From assembly GCA_021800365.1 (NCBI GenBank), contig JAJYZA010000004.1:1-50809 (forward strand): a DNA stretch of 50,809 nucleotides. Reading direction: 5' to 3'. The position numbers were made by a program, and so were the translations under genes. The stretch's first letter is position 1. Each line of letters starts with the position of its first letter. This DNA comes from Nanobdellota archaeon (GTDB taxonomy: Archaea > Nanobdellota > Nanobdellia > Parvarchaeales > Parvarchaeaceae). This document shows, piece by piece, positions 1 through 10,263 of this stretch. The notes below the pieces were generated by a model. The model had not been told where the DNA came from, did not search any database, and saw only the letters and a program-made list of their open reading frames with translations.

Positions 1-1
1 A

Positions 2-166
2 AGGATATTGTTCAGCGAAGGTGGCACAAACGAGACTCCTAAGGAGTTCATGGAGTACCTCGGGCATCTCGGGTTGGAGAAGGGAAAGATAAAGATGAAA
101 CTGGACACCAAAGGATATCTCGAAGCCGATGAAGCCGGAGCTTCTGGATACGTCTTAGGGATATAA
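2..166 (+). CDS. 3' end of a truncated CDS (…FMEYLGHLGLEKGKIKMKLDTKGYLEADEAGASGYVLGI*), possibly thioredoxin-reductase-like
   Basis: Open frame 2 from the window edge to TAA at 164-166; weak resemblance to the TrxR 'GYIxVDE' region. Confidence 0.35.
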   Translation, partial: RILFSEGGTNETPKEFMEYLGHLGLEKGKIKMKLDTKGYLEADEAGASGYVLGI

Positions 167-232
167 TTGCTAGATTTCGTAGTTGGAATCAAAATCCTCT
201 TCTATATCAGGGATTCCTGCCATATCAATGTG

Positions 233-352
233 TTACTGAGTGAAATCGCTCTTTTGCCGCACTCCGAGTTTTTTAAATTTTTCAATCCTCTCTGTGTGCA
301 GTGACTGAGGACTTGCTAATTTAACGGGTCTGCCGGAAAATTTCCATTTCAT
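233..352 (-). CDS. possible 39-aa small ORF (MKWKFSGRPVKLASPQSLHTERIEKFKKLGVRQKSDFTQ)
   Basis: ATG-to-TAA frame read by eye in the intergenic space; no family recognised. Confidence 0.2.
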   Translation of the reverse strand: MKWKFSGRPVKLASPQSLHTERIEKFKKLGVRQKSDFTQ

Positions 353-394
353 AAGGCGGGGGTTGAAAGGCGAAAAAGTAAAAATACGTAAAAA

Positions 395-1156
395 TCAAAA
401 AAGACTATTTATCTCAGTGTATTTTATGTAAGCTCTGCCTTTATCAACGGTGGGGAGGATCACCTCAAAGAGATAATCTTTTCCGCCGTATACGAATCTT
501 AATCGATTATCTAGTCCAACTATGATTAATTGTTTCCCACATTTTCTGATAGAGGCAATTGTATCGCGCACGAACGCATCCGCTTTTGCAGACTTTGCTT
601 TTTTATCTTTGTTATAAAAAGAATTCATATTTAGAATTATTATGTTTTCCTTGTCTATTTTTGCCTTGCATTTTTTCACGCTACATTCCTTAGAGTTTAT
701 GAAATCGTTGTATGAAAAGTAAGTTTCGTCACCACAGTGGCACACATAATAAATCTCTGGTAAACTCCCTCCAAGTGATTGATAAACTGTCGACCAGACC
801 TTATTATGACTGATATCTGTAACTTTATATTCGTCGCGTGCATCAAGAATTCTTTCTATTGCGTGCGCTTCCTCATGCTTAATCGTATCTATGATTTCTG
901 GGTTAGGGTCTTTTTTAAGATGCGTTTCATCTATCACTATCGTACCTTGGCGATATTGACCAACTGTTGCGGCATAAAGTTTCTTTAATTTTTTAATGGC
1001 ATAATTTTGGGGATTAAAAGAAGCGTATGGAAGAAACGAGTCGGCGGATGGGACGGATTCACATTCTTTATTTGCTTGTGATAACAAATCCTCTAATTTT
1101 TGTCTTAAACATTTTCTTTCTAAGTGGCTGGTCCAGAATTTAGACAGCATCCCCAT
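395..1156 (-). CDS. SprT-like zinc metallopeptidase
   Basis: HEEAH (HExxH) followed by a downstream H and a Cys zinc-ribbon (CHCG…CSVKKC). Confidence 0.65.
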   Translation of the reverse strand: MGMLSKFWTSHLERKCLRQKLEDLLSQANKECESVPSADSFLPYASFNPQNYAIKKLKKLYAATVGQYRQGTIVIDETHLKKDPNPEIIDTIKHEEAHAIERILDARDEYKVTDISHNKVWSTVYQSLGGSLPEIYYVCHCGDETYFSYNDFINSKECSVKKCKAKIDKENIIILNMNSFYNKDKKAKSAKADAFVRDTIASIRKCGKQLIIVGLDNRLRFVYGGKDYLFEVILPTVDKGRAYIKYTEINSLF

Positions 1157-1296
1157 ATTTATCTTATTAGAAGCATTTACTATTTAAACAGTTTGAATAA
1201 AAAATAATAAAATTGATTATTGCGTGTTGCACTAATTATCTTATAAATAAAGTCCACCAGGGATAATTTAAATGGTAGAATGTGTATTAGTATCTT

Positions 1297-2574
1297 ATGA
1301 TTACGGAGGAAGAAAAGCACTGTATTTTAAATGGCTGGGTAGAAAGTGTAAGGAATCTAGGTGGTTTGGCGTTTTTAACTGTTAGGGATATAAACGGCTT
1401 GTATCAAGTAACGCTAGTAAAAGATAAGAACCCTACGCTGTTTGAACTCGCTAAAACATTAAGAAATGAATCGGTAATTAAAGTAACTGGCGAAAAGAAA
1501 ACGAACGCAAAAGCGATAAACGGCTATGAGATAATCCCAGATAACATAAATGTATATACTGAAGCGGAGCAGCCCGTTCCGCTAAATTTAAACAAAAACG
1601 TCGAGTCATCACTGGACAAAGATCTGGATTATAGATTTCTTAGTCTCAGAAAAGAAAAGAATGTGACTACCTTTAAGATACAAAGCACAGTAAGCAACAG
1701 CATAGTAAAATTCTTCGAAAGCCGTGGATTCTACCAGATACATTCTTCAAAGATTATAGCGCAGGCTACGGAAGGCGGCGCAAACGTTTTCCCAGTTGTT
1801 TATTTTGATAAGACTGCATATCTAGCGCAGTCTCCGCAGTTTTACAAACAGATGATGATGGCAGCCGGTTTTGAGAAAGTTTTTGAAATTGGTCCAGTAT
1901 TTAGAGCCGAACCGCATCACACTACGCGACATGTGTGCGAGTATACGAGTATAGACTTAGAAATGAGCTTCATAAACTCATACGAGGATGTAATGGCAGT
2001 AATGGAAGGTATGATAACAACAATCTATAAAGATGTAGAAAAAACCAATGCAAAAGAACTAAAGAGTTTGGGAATAGAACTAGTTCAGCCAAAACCCCCC
2101 TTTCCGCGCATAACAATGAAAGAAGCTGCCGAAATTTTAAAGAATTACGGGAAAAACGTCGAAGATGACATAGACCCTGAAGGTGAAAGAATCCTTGGGA
2201 AGTACATTAAAGATAAATATGGAAGCGAATTTTTCTTTCTGACGGAATTTCCTTGGAGCATAGCGCAGTTTTACCACATGAGAAAACCAGATGATCCTAA
2301 AGTTACGTATCGTGCTGACTTAATCTATAAAGGACTGGAGATAACGACACTAGCACAACGAGAACATAGGTATGACATTCTGGTAAAACAAACCAAAGAG
2401 AAGGGATTGGACCCAGAAAAGTTTGCATTCTATCTTGATTTCTTCCGTTACGGCGTTCCTCCGCATGGCGGTTCTGGAACTGGCTTAGAGCGGATAGTAA
2501 AACAGATGCTAAATCTCGAAAATGTATCGGAAGCTACATTACTTCCGAGAACGCCAGATAGGTTAACGCCCTAA
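1297..2574 (+). CDS. aspS: aspartyl-tRNA synthetase (archaeal type)
   Basis: N-terminal OB fold (GWVESVRNLGGLAFLTVRD), class II motifs (FRAEPHHTTRHVCEYTSIDLEM; GGSGTGLERIV). Confidence 0.95.
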   Translation: MITEEEKHCILNGWVESVRNLGGLAFLTVRDINGLYQVTLVKDKNPTLFELAKTLRNESVIKVTGEKKTNAKAINGYEIIPDNINVYTEAEQPVPLNLNKNVESSLDKDLDYRFLSLRKEKNVTTFKIQSTVSNSIVKFFESRGFYQIHSSKIIAQATEGGANVFPVVYFDKTAYLAQSPQFYKQMMMAAGFEKVFEIGPVFRAEPHHTTRHVCEYTSIDLEMSFINSYEDVMAVMEGMITTIYKDVEKTNAKELKSLGIELVQPKPPFPRITMKEAAEILKNYGKNVEDDIDPEGERILGKYIKDKYGSEFFFLTEFPWSIAQFYHMRKPDDPKVTYRADLIYKGLEITTLAQREHRYDILVKQTKEKGLDPEKFAFYLDFFRYGVPPHGGSGTGLERIVKQMLNLENVSEATLLPRTPDRLTP

Positions 2575-2589
2575 GATGTACGCGCATTT

Positions 2590-2973
2590 CTAGGAGTATC
2601 CCTCGTATACTTTTGGACCAAACGCCTTCTTTGCCAAAGCATATGGCAATGTCCATCGAGTATCATCGCCCTTTTCGATTCTTGCATGACTGATCTTAAA
2701 TATAGTTCTTGTGTTTAGATTAACAACATAAAGATTTCCTTTAAGAGCAGATACTAATTCTGAAGCGGTTTCTGCAGATATTGCAGTAATATCTCCACTC
2801 ATTTGACTTTTTATTAGATTATCCACAGTAATTAGATAATCCCCGGAAGTATCTTCTGTATCTTCCTCGTCATCGGCGTCCATCCCGCCGGGTAATACAA
2901 TTGAAGTCGCTTTTATTTTTTCGATAGCCTCCTCCAGTTTTGTTTTTGGTTTCTGATGCTTACAAATATCCAT
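2590..2973 (-). CDS. hypothetical protein, 127 aa
   Basis: ORF with no competing frame; family not recognised. Confidence 0.6.
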   Translation of the reverse strand: MDICKHQKPKTKLEEAIEKIKATSIVLPGGMDADDEEDTEDTSGDYLITVDNLIKSQMSGDITAISAETASELVSALKGNLYVVNLNTRTIFKISHARIEKGDDTRWTLPYALAKKAFGPKVYEGYS

Positions 2974-3094
2974 ATTTCCACCCCTCCTTTATTCTTAGAA
3001 AATACTTAAATTTATACGTTATGTATTGGAAATATTACAAATAATACTGTAAATTTATGGTGATTATTTTAGTAAATATTTAAAGAAATCAACC

Positions 3095-3775
3095 TTATGC
3101 TTTCGTTTTTTTAAGGTCATCTATAAGGTCTCTTAATTCTTTTATACTATCGCTAATTGTAGGTATTAATCTGTCAATAACCTTCTCAAATGCCTGAAGT
3201 TCTATGTTGACATCGGAAAGGGTCTTATTATATTCCTCTGTTTTACCGAGGATAGCATTCTGTATGCTGTCTATTCTCTGGTTCAGTTTATTTAGTCTGT
3301 CATCAATGGCATCCACACTTGTATCTGTTGCCTTTAACCCATTTTTAACCGAGTTCAAATCCGCAGAAGATGCTTGCCATTTTTCCTCGATTATCTGCTC
3401 TAAAACTTGCTGTATCGTATCTAGTGCTTGTCCGCTTAATCCGCTGCTTTTTTGTGGATCGCTACGTTGTGTAACCGAAGAATTCTGAACTTGCGGTGGA
3501 GTAAACTGGACTGGACCTTGATTAATTGAAAAGTTACTTGATTGTGCCGTAGACTCCTGTGCACTACTTTGCGTTACCGGCGCTGGAGGATTATTTATTT
3601 GGTTACCAGCCGCTATTGTCGCGTTTACAAGCGCATTTTTTATTGCAGTGCTATCGTAGCCCTGTTGCCGCAGGTTATCTATTATATCCTGTTCGCTCAT
3701 CCCCTGTCTTAGCATATCACTAACATCCGGAACTTCGCCTTCTTCTCTTTTCTTAAATGCATCGAATAAACTCAT
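3095..3775 (-). CDS. uncharacterised coiled-coil protein with an N-terminal UBA/shuffled-helix-like segment (MSEQDIIDNLRQQGYDSTAIKNAL)
   Basis: Helical N-terminal motif, P/Q-rich linker, long C-terminal coiled coil. Confidence 0.75.
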   Translation of the reverse strand: MSLFDAFKKREEGEVPDVSDMLRQGMSEQDIIDNLRQQGYDSTAIKNALVNATIAAGNQINNPPAPVTQSSAQESTAQSSNFSINQGPVQFTPPQVQNSSVTQRSDPQKSSGLSGQALDTIQQVLEQIIEEKWQASSADLNSVKNGLKATDTSVDAIDDRLNKLNQRIDSIQNAILGKTEEYNKTLSDVNIELQAFEKVIDRLIPTISDSIKELRDLIDDLKKTKA

Positions 3776-3779
3776 AAGA

Positions 3780-4148
3780 TTAATTCCATTTTTTACTACT
3801 CATATACTCATCTACAATTTTAATAACGTCTTCTTTGCTTAAAAACCTTGAGGGGTCGATAAATTCTAAATATTTCTCTATAACTTTTATATCCTGCTGC
3901 TTTGCGAATTTCTCCAATTGCTTGCTTAGCCTATCCATTGCATCCTCTAATTCGAGCAGCTGCGTCTTATTGGAAGAGACGCTGGAAGATAGACCTTGAA
4001 GCAGTTCCTTTGTCTCTTTGTATTTGTCTATATTATTTTGATCGACCATTCGTATGGTGTCTTTTAGCTGAGAAAGCCGCTGATCGAATATTTTAAGCGA
4101 CTCCCTTAGCTCTACAACATTTTTAACGACATCGCCACCAGCATCCAT
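3780..4148 (-). CDS. coiled-coil protein, partner of the downstream ORF
   Basis: Heptad-rich 122-aa ORF separated by 4 nt from the next same-strand ORF. Confidence 0.65.
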   Translation of the reverse strand: MDAGGDVVKNVVELRESLKIFDQRLSQLKDTIRMVDQNNIDKYKETKELLQGLSSSVSSNKTQLLELEDAMDRLSKQLEKFAKQQDIKVIEKYLEFIDPSRFLSKEDVIKIVDEYMSSKKWN

Positions 4149-4206
4149 GCAATAATTAATAGATACCGGCTTTTATGCCTTTCGGCACTCTTGAAGTAAT
4201 TTGTGT

Positions 4207-4233
4207 ATTAGCGCGAAGTCGTGTTTCGCTAAT
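4207..4233. other. 7-bp inverted repeat ATTAGCG…CGCTAAT
   Basis: Direct reading: ATTAGCG (4207-4213) and CGCTAAT (4227-4233). Confidence 0.5.
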
Positions 4234-4430
4234 TCTTTTTAAGGTAACGCGTGGACTAATCCGAATTATTAAATTTTATAACTATAAATGGGCTTCATAA
4301 AGAGACGCGGTCACGCTAACGATACCTTATAGAAAACTTTACTTTCTGTGAGATAAACGATATAAATAGAGCTTTCTTCGCATTACGTTGTAAATAAACA
4401 TATAAATAATACTTGGAACGTAAATAGTGC

Positions 4431-4763
4431 ATGAGCAAGAATGTCAGAAGGGGAAGAACGGGGAATGTCAGGTGCGCCTCGTGCGGCCAGCTGACGCGCA
4501 GGGATCGTTCCGTCTACCTTTTTAGAGATGGAATAAAATCATACTACTGCCCAGACTGTGCAAAGAAGATTCATGGACCCCGGCTTTATAAGGGGATGCC
4601 AAGATTTGTAAGGAGACCTTCTGTTCCAAAGACAAAGCGCAAATTCACCGTCTATTCGAGCGTTGAGGACGCACAACAGGAATCTGTGCAAGAGATAACG
4701 CCGGCGATTCCGCCGTCGAATCCGCAGGAAACGGAAGTCAAACAAGACGACAATCAAACTTAA
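4431..4763 (+). CDS. zinc-binding protein, probably eS26-like ribosomal protein
   Basis: RRGRTGNVRCASCGQLTRRDRSV…YYCPDCAKK (CxxC…CxxC), basic. Confidence 0.5.
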   Translation: MSKNVRRGRTGNVRCASCGQLTRRDRSVYLFRDGIKSYYCPDCAKKIHGPRLYKGMPRFVRRPSVPKTKRKFTVYSSVEDAQQESVQEITPAIPPSNPQETEVKQDDNQT

Positions 4764-4779
4764 AACAATCGTGATTTGA

Positions 4780-5589
4780 ATGATAATCAGACTGAATGTT
4801 GGGTGGCTTTCTTGGATTGCATTGGCCGTAGTAGTAATTTTAATAGCGTTATACTTCTTATTTTATTATGGACAATCGAGCCAGCCGACTGTAACTGAAC
4901 TGCCGGCAGACGTCGCGCATGCTCTTGAGTATTTCAACGCATTAAATTCGAACAAAACAATATTAGTGCCTTCGGAGTATTATTCTTTAGCTACAGCATA
5001 TTCAATAAACGGCAATAAAGTAATCTCTAATGAAACCGAATATGCCGACATATTGTTAAAAAATGAAAATTTTAGCAACGTAAATTTTGTTCTTATAGAC
5101 ATCGGGCAATTGAATTTCCTGCAATCATTGTATTATTATGCGGGTATTTCCCTTAATTACAGTATCATCCCCTTTCCTATTAGTTATACCATTACGAATC
5201 TGTCTACAAATGCAAAGAACTGTTATGATTACAAAAATGCAACTGCCGGATTCGCATTTTGCCAGTTCTTTGTGCTTGGAAGAAGGTTCGGGAATATCAC
5301 CATCGCAAATTTCCCCGCGAGCAGCACATTATATTCTATAAATGCATCCCCAATAAACGCATCCGTTTATTACAACGGCAAGAATATGTTTTATCTCCCA
5401 TCTGATGTGACATCAAACAGTACCGGTTTAAAACACGGGGTGATATTTGTCTACGAAGGATTGGTTAATTTATATCTGCCGTCGCAATTGATGTCAACTT
5501 TTTATGGAGAGCATATGTTCCTCCCAAACTCTACAACAAATAACGTATTTGATAGTTTCGGAGAAGCGAGAGTTGTAGCTCTTCATTAG
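4780..5589 (+). CDS. membrane-anchored extracytoplasmic protein
   Basis: One N-terminal TM helix followed by a polar, N-x-S/T-rich domain. Confidence 0.65.
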   Translation: MIIRLNVGWLSWIALAVVVILIALYFLFYYGQSSQPTVTELPADVAHALEYFNALNSNKTILVPSEYYSLATAYSINGNKVISNETEYADILLKNENFSNVNFVLIDIGQLNFLQSLYYYAGISLNYSIIPFPISYTITNLSTNAKNCYDYKNATAGFAFCQFFVLGRRFGNITIANFPASSTLYSINASPINASVYYNGKNMFYLPSDVTSNSTGLKHGVIFVYEGLVNLYLPSQLMSTFYGEHMFLPNSTTNNVFDSFGEARVVALH

Positions 5590-5740
5590 AATGTACTGCT
5601 TATAGTATGGATCTTAGAATTAAACTTGATTTAGGATTACTACAAATAAAAACGAAATCTTTACTTTGAGCCGGACGACTAAAAAGTGCATTGTTATTCA
5701 AACGCATTACCGTTTAATGATATAAAAGCTGCATAGATAT

Positions 5741-6352
5741 TCAATTTTGCCGCCAAAACCAGGATGTAGGCTCTTCTTCTTGTTCGTTACTATCTTCAGG
5801 CTCTGGAGACATTAAAGCTTTGACTTTTTCATAAGCTTCTGGCCGGTCATAAATAAACTTTACCTCACCGGAAGCAAGCAGATTACAATCAGAATCATAC
5901 ATAAGCAGTCTTATCTTATCCAGCTTCTCTGACAGCAATACAAAATCTATTCTTGTTTTTGTGCTGCCTAAGTCTTTGGTAGTACCCTCGTGATCGAGCA
6001 TGACAACGTAGATATTTTCATCCAAGTTCTTGATGTGCTGTTTGTTATGCTCATATACGTAACGCGGATCGTGTATTAGGAGAGTAGATTCAATGCTTTT
6101 AAGCGCTGATTTTGTCTGTTCGGTGATATTTTGATAGTAATCTCCAACCGTTGCACCGACTTCATGGAGGTTATAGTCCGCATCAAAGGTTATTTCTTGC
6201 TTGCCACCAAGAATATTCTCTTCTATAAAAAGTTGTGGCGCATAAAGTGTCCTAAACTTTTTTAAGGGCCTACCTTCTTTATCGTCTATTTCTCCTACCC
6301 CGAATAGTATGCTTCCCTCAAAATCACCTATTATCTTTTCGAGCGTATCCAT
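5741..6352 (-). CDS. hypothetical protein, 203 aa
   Basis: Long ORF, no overlap. Confidence 0.6.
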   Translation of the reverse strand: MDTLEKIIGDFEGSILFGVGEIDDKEGRPLKKFRTLYAPQLFIEENILGGKQEITFDADYNLHEVGATVGDYYQNITEQTKSALKSIESTLLIHDPRYVYEHNKQHIKNLDENIYVVMLDHEGTTKDLGSTKTRIDFVLLSEKLDKIRLLMYDSDCNLLASGEVKFIYDRPEAYEKVKALMSPEPEDSNEQEEEPTSWFWRQN

Positions 6353-6469
6353 TATCGAATATAGAAACGTACCGCTATAAATAACCGTAAGCGCACGCTA
6401 AACTAAATCTTAATGCAAATAATCAACAAAAAATAAATGTTTGTATCTTTATATTAAAGACCAAGCTTA

Positions 6470-7624
6470 TTATTTTCTTTTGTCTATCGGCACATATTCT
6501 AAATCGAGTGGTCCTGTGTAAATTTCTAGAGGCCTAAATAATTTGTTGTGTTCCCAGTATTCCAATATATGCGCACACCATCCGACGGTTCTGGCAGCCC
6601 CGAAAATCGGTGTGAACAGCTCTGGCGGTATGCCTGCCCAAGTATAAAGTGGCCCAGCAAAAAAGTCTATGTTCGGCCATATGCCATGTGATTGTCCGAG
6701 CTTATCTATCATCAATTTTTCCGCGATGAGTGTAATCTGCGTAAGCCGTTTTTGGTCTCCCGCTGCTATATTGTCGATATCCGTGAGCCAAGCCTTCAAT
6801 ATTTTTGCGCGCGGGTCGTAAGTCTTGTAGACTCTGTGGCCGAATCCCATTATCTTTTGTTTCCCGGCCAAAGCGTCATTTATATAAGTTTCAGTGTTGC
6901 TTGGATCCCCTATCGACCGCATCATTTTAAGTGCCGCCTCATCTGCGCCACCGTGCAGTGGCCCTTTCAAAGTCGCGATTCCAGTCGTAACCGATGCATA
7001 TATGTCGGCAAGGGTAGATGCGGTTACCATGCTGGCGAATGTCGAAGCATTGGTGCTATGCTCCGCATGCAGGATGAACATCAGATCTATGAGTTTTACT
7101 GCCTTTTTATCCTGCCGTGAGCCGCTAAGCATGTACAAAAAATTATCGGCGTGGCTTAGATTGTTATCCGGTTTTACGTAGTCCTTGCCGCTCTGCATCC
7201 TTCCTATCGCAGCGACGATAGTCGTAGTCTTTGCTATAAGCTTTATAGTTTTTCGCATATTTGCCTCTGGAGAACTATCGGTCAATTCTTTGTCCTCTGC
7301 CGATAAAGCTGAAACGGCTGTCCTCAATATATCTATAGGTGGTGCTTTCCCTACCGACGTTTTTATTATACTTTTTACGTTATCTGGTATGTCGCGATTG
7401 GATTTTAATTGTCCGGTGAATGCGTCTAATTCTGGGCGCTTAGGAAGTTTACCGTACAACAACAGATAAGCGGTTTCCTCAAAATTAGAATTTGCAGCTA
7501 GTGCCTCTATCGGATATCCTCTGTACCATAGTTTTCCTGCAGTGCCGTCTACCTTACATATTTTACTTTCTGCGGCGTATACCCCTTCTAATCCTAAATA
7601 AATCGGCGGCGTAGTGTCTGTCAT
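6470..7624 (-). CDS. gltA: citrate synthase
   Basis: GLEGVYAAESKICKVDG…LWYRGYPIEALA, LHAEHSTNASTFA, GPLHGGADEAALKM, MGFGHRVYKTYDPRA. Confidence 0.95.
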   Translation of the reverse strand: MTDTTPPIYLGLEGVYAAESKICKVDGTAGKLWYRGYPIEALAANSNFEETAYLLLYGKLPKRPELDAFTGQLKSNRDIPDNVKSIIKTSVGKAPPIDILRTAVSALSAEDKELTDSSPEANMRKTIKLIAKTTTIVAAIGRMQSGKDYVKPDNNLSHADNFLYMLSGSRQDKKAVKLIDLMFILHAEHSTNASTFASMVTASTLADIYASVTTGIATLKGPLHGGADEAALKMMRSIGDPSNTETYINDALAGKQKIMGFGHRVYKTYDPRAKILKAWLTDIDNIAAGDQKRLTQITLIAEKLMIDKLGQSHGIWPNIDFFAGPLYTWAGIPPELFTPIFGAARTVGWCAHILEYWEHNKLFRPLEIYTGPLDLEYVPIDKRK

Positions 7625-7696
7625 CTTATTTCAAATCAGCGAGTAAATATAAGTTTTATTTATCTTGGAATGAAAAGGCATGGACTAAGCTCTTGT

Positions 7697-8845
7697 TTAA
7701 GTATAGAAAAATGACTGGTACAATGCGCTTACTTCGCGCTGTGTTAATGACACGTTCCAGATCATCGGATTGTCCATCGAACCGTTAAAGTCAGCTGGAG
7801 AAATACCAGCATAATCACCGAATTGAAAGCCGGTGTTGAGTGAATCGGGCGTACCGGAATAAGGGCACGCTGTCTGTTGCCCGTCCACATATGTGATTTG
7901 GTACGTACCGTTAAAAGAATAAACGACAAAATACCATGTATCTGGCACAAAAGAAAACGATGAAACGCAAGAAACATAAGAATCGAGAGTATTCACACGC
8001 GTTTGGAAAAAATTATCCCCAGTGCTCGCTCCAACATAAAACCCGTCTGCTGAGGGGGAGGTAATCCCGGCAAGGTAATAATCTGAGCTAACTGGGTCTT
8101 TCTGTACATACACCCATGACGCTAAAGTATATCCGGTATTCGGCATTTGAAAGGTGTTCGGTATCGCGACCCAACGACTTGATCTCGTATTGGAGAAGTT
8201 CAAACAATCATTAAATTTGCAGTTAGAGGATTGCCACGTGACAGTCGAAGTCAAGGACCCGGCGTTATGGAGCAATGAAATGTCGTGAGTAGTGCTTCCT
8301 GAACCTTCATCAAAAGGCCAATCGCCTATGAGGTCAGCGCCATATAGGTTATATTGATTTGTCGATTGCCCAGTTATAATGCCATTAGCATTATACGGCC
8401 CGGACAGCGGTTGACCTGGCTCGGTATAATTTATATATACCTGTGCTGAAAATCTGGATGTAGAATTCGGACAAACGTTTAGAATGATAAACTTAGAGCT
8501 GCCTTGTGGAGAGATAAGATAATTACTCGGTAATGAGGATTGAGCTGGGAAAATTTTTGTTGATATTTGACCAGACTGGACTGCTTTTATTTCTGTTATG
8601 TTTATTGTTACCCCCAAAGAATTGCCTAAGATTATTTCTAAGCCATAGGCTGAACATTCAGCCTGTACGCTGCCTAAGCCATTGAAACCTGTGACTGTTG
8701 GTGATGCAGATAACGAGGGAGTGAAGATACCTAAGCTGTACAGCACGCCGGCTACAATTACTATGATCAATATGGCCCAGCCATAGGTCATCATGTACTC
8801 CAATGCCGACTGGGACTTTCTATTCGGCTTTGCTTTCTGAGGCAT
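7697..8845 (-). CDS. class III signal peptide (pilin-like) protein with LamG/ConA-like domain
   Basis: KSQSALEYMMTYGWAILIIVIVAGVLYSLG N-terminus; LamG-like region (IGDWPFDEGSGSTTHDIS…YTLASWVYVQKD…YVDGQQ). Confidence 0.85.
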   Translation of the reverse strand: MPQKAKPNRKSQSALEYMMTYGWAILIIVIVAGVLYSLGIFTPSLSASPTVTGFNGLGSVQAECSAYGLEIILGNSLGVTINITEIKAVQSGQISTKIFPAQSSLPSNYLISPQGSSKFIILNVCPNSTSRFSAQVYINYTEPGQPLSGPYNANGIITGQSTNQYNLYGADLIGDWPFDEGSGSTTHDISLLHNAGSLTSTVTWQSSNCKFNDCLNFSNTRSSRWVAIPNTFQMPNTGYTLASWVYVQKDPVSSDYYLAGITSPSADGFYVGASTGDNFFQTRVNTLDSYVSCVSSFSFVPDTWYFVVYSFNGTYQITYVDGQQTACPYSGTPDSLNTGFQFGDYAGISPADFNGSMDNPMIWNVSLTQREVSALYQSFFYT

Positions 8846-8869
8846 AAGGATTTATGCTGACTGGAAGAT

Positions 8870-8950
8870 TTAAAGATTAAGAAGCCATTTCCACAGAGGA
8901 ATGAACTTTATCTTCTTGCCCTTGACTTTCTCCTCGGCTTCGTAGTCCAT
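8870..8950 (-). pseudogene. 26-codon mini-ORF/3' gene fragment (MDYEAEEKVKGKKIKFIPLWKWLLNL*) upstream of the LamG pilin
   Basis: Translated directly; homologous copy at 10264-10338. Confidence 0.5.
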
Positions 8951-9096
8951 GCTTAATCGCTAATGCCCCTAGAACTTCGCGAAGCGCATCGTAGGCTAAC
9001 GAAAGTTTTGAATCTTCAACAGGATAATTTTATATTATTATTTGTTTTGATACATGAATTTTAAAAGAACAATTAGGCGTACAATTTTAATTGATT

Positions 9097-10239
9097 CTAA
9101 GGAGAAACCCAGCTCACGTTCGTCGCCACACCATTATTATTGTTTCCGCTGTAATCGTTAGCATTACCATCCAAAGGCCACCAGCCTACCAGACCCGAGT
9201 TGAGGAGTGGTGCACCACCAATACCCTCCTCATAAAGTTGTTTTATTTCGGTCGCCGACAAAGCGGTATTATACACTTGGACATTTGAAGTAGGCCCTGA
9301 CAAAGCATTGCAGCCATTTGCGGATAATGGCTGCGATCCACTAATAATCACTTTGCCTCCGTTAGACTGTATAGGACCGACGGTGGAGACATTAGTACCT
9401 ACGAGATTCCCATTAAGGTAGACCGCTATATGATTACCGTTCCAAATGCCAACAAGCTGCTGAAATACGCCCGGCGTCAATGAAACGCCTGGAAACTCTC
9501 TAAACTGAGACGCTGTAGAATTCAGTATTGACCAGGATTCCACCGGTGGGTTACTACCGGCTTCTATGAAAAAGAAAAAACTGCCCCCACAGTAGTTATT
9601 ACTAACCGCATTTTCCCAGTGATTACTGACTCCCCAATATCCGTTGTTAACTGGGTCTAACCAGAAGGACACAGTTACTCCATTCACAAAATTAGCTGAA
9701 TCTGAAGCCTGGATATAGGAAGCCTGTAATGTGCTTTGCTGGAAGCTTGCTGTTTGAGCCGGTGTCGACACGGACACAATTCCAGATATCCTGCCATTTG
9801 AAATGTAAGGTCCGGATAAAGTCTGTCCGGGTTCCTTGTATGTAAACGTGACGGGATTCGAATAAGAAGAGCCTGCGGAAGCAGGACATGCGCCAGGAAT
9901 AAAGACTAGCTGTGACTGGCTGGATAAAATTAAGACTGAGGTGTTTATCGTAACCGACTGTCCGTTTGAACCGGTGGTGTTTATGCGGGTTACGTTAATA
10001 GGGTATCCTATGCCGTTTGTTATCTGCAGCTGCAATGCTCCTCCCTGGATACATTGGCCGTTTACGCCAAAATCCGAGAAACCTGTTATCGTCGTGCCTG
10101 TGGACGATGAGGGGGTGAAGATACCTAAGCTGTACAGCACGCCGGCTACAATTACTATGATCAATATGGCCCAGCCATAGGTCATCATGTACTCCAATGC
10201 CGACTGGGATTTCCTGTTCAGCTTTGCTTTCTGAGGCAT
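9097..10239 (-). CDS. class III signal peptide (pilin-like) protein with LamG/ConA-like domain, paralog of 7697-8845
   Basis: Near-identical first ~43 residues; LamG-like domain (VSFWLDPVNNGYW…IAVYLNGNLVGTN) and C-terminal GWWPLDGNANDYSGNNNNGVATNVSW. Confidence 0.85.
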   Translation of the reverse strand: MPQKAKLNRKSQSALEYMMTYGWAILIIVIVAGVLYSLGIFTPSSSTGTTITGFSDFGVNGQCIQGGALQLQITNGIGYPINVTRINTTGSNGQSVTINTSVLILSSQSQLVFIPGACPASAGSSYSNPVTFTYKEPGQTLSGPYISNGRISGIVSVSTPAQTASFQQSTLQASYIQASDSANFVNGVTVSFWLDPVNNGYWGVSNHWENAVSNNYCGGSFFFFIEAGSNPPVESWSILNSTASQFREFPGVSLTPGVFQQLVGIWNGNHIAVYLNGNLVGTNVSTVGPIQSNGGKVIISGSQPLSANGCNALSGPTSNVQVYNTALSATEIKQLYEEGIGGAPLLNSGLVGWWPLDGNANDYSGNNNNGVATNVSWVSP

Positions 10240-10263
10240 AAGGATTTATACTGGCTGAAGGAT

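Noticed and set aside
6692-7469. Plus-strand ORFs 6692-7120, 6894-7181, 7185-7469
   Set aside because: Antisense to a confidently identified citrate synthase; no recognisable domains.
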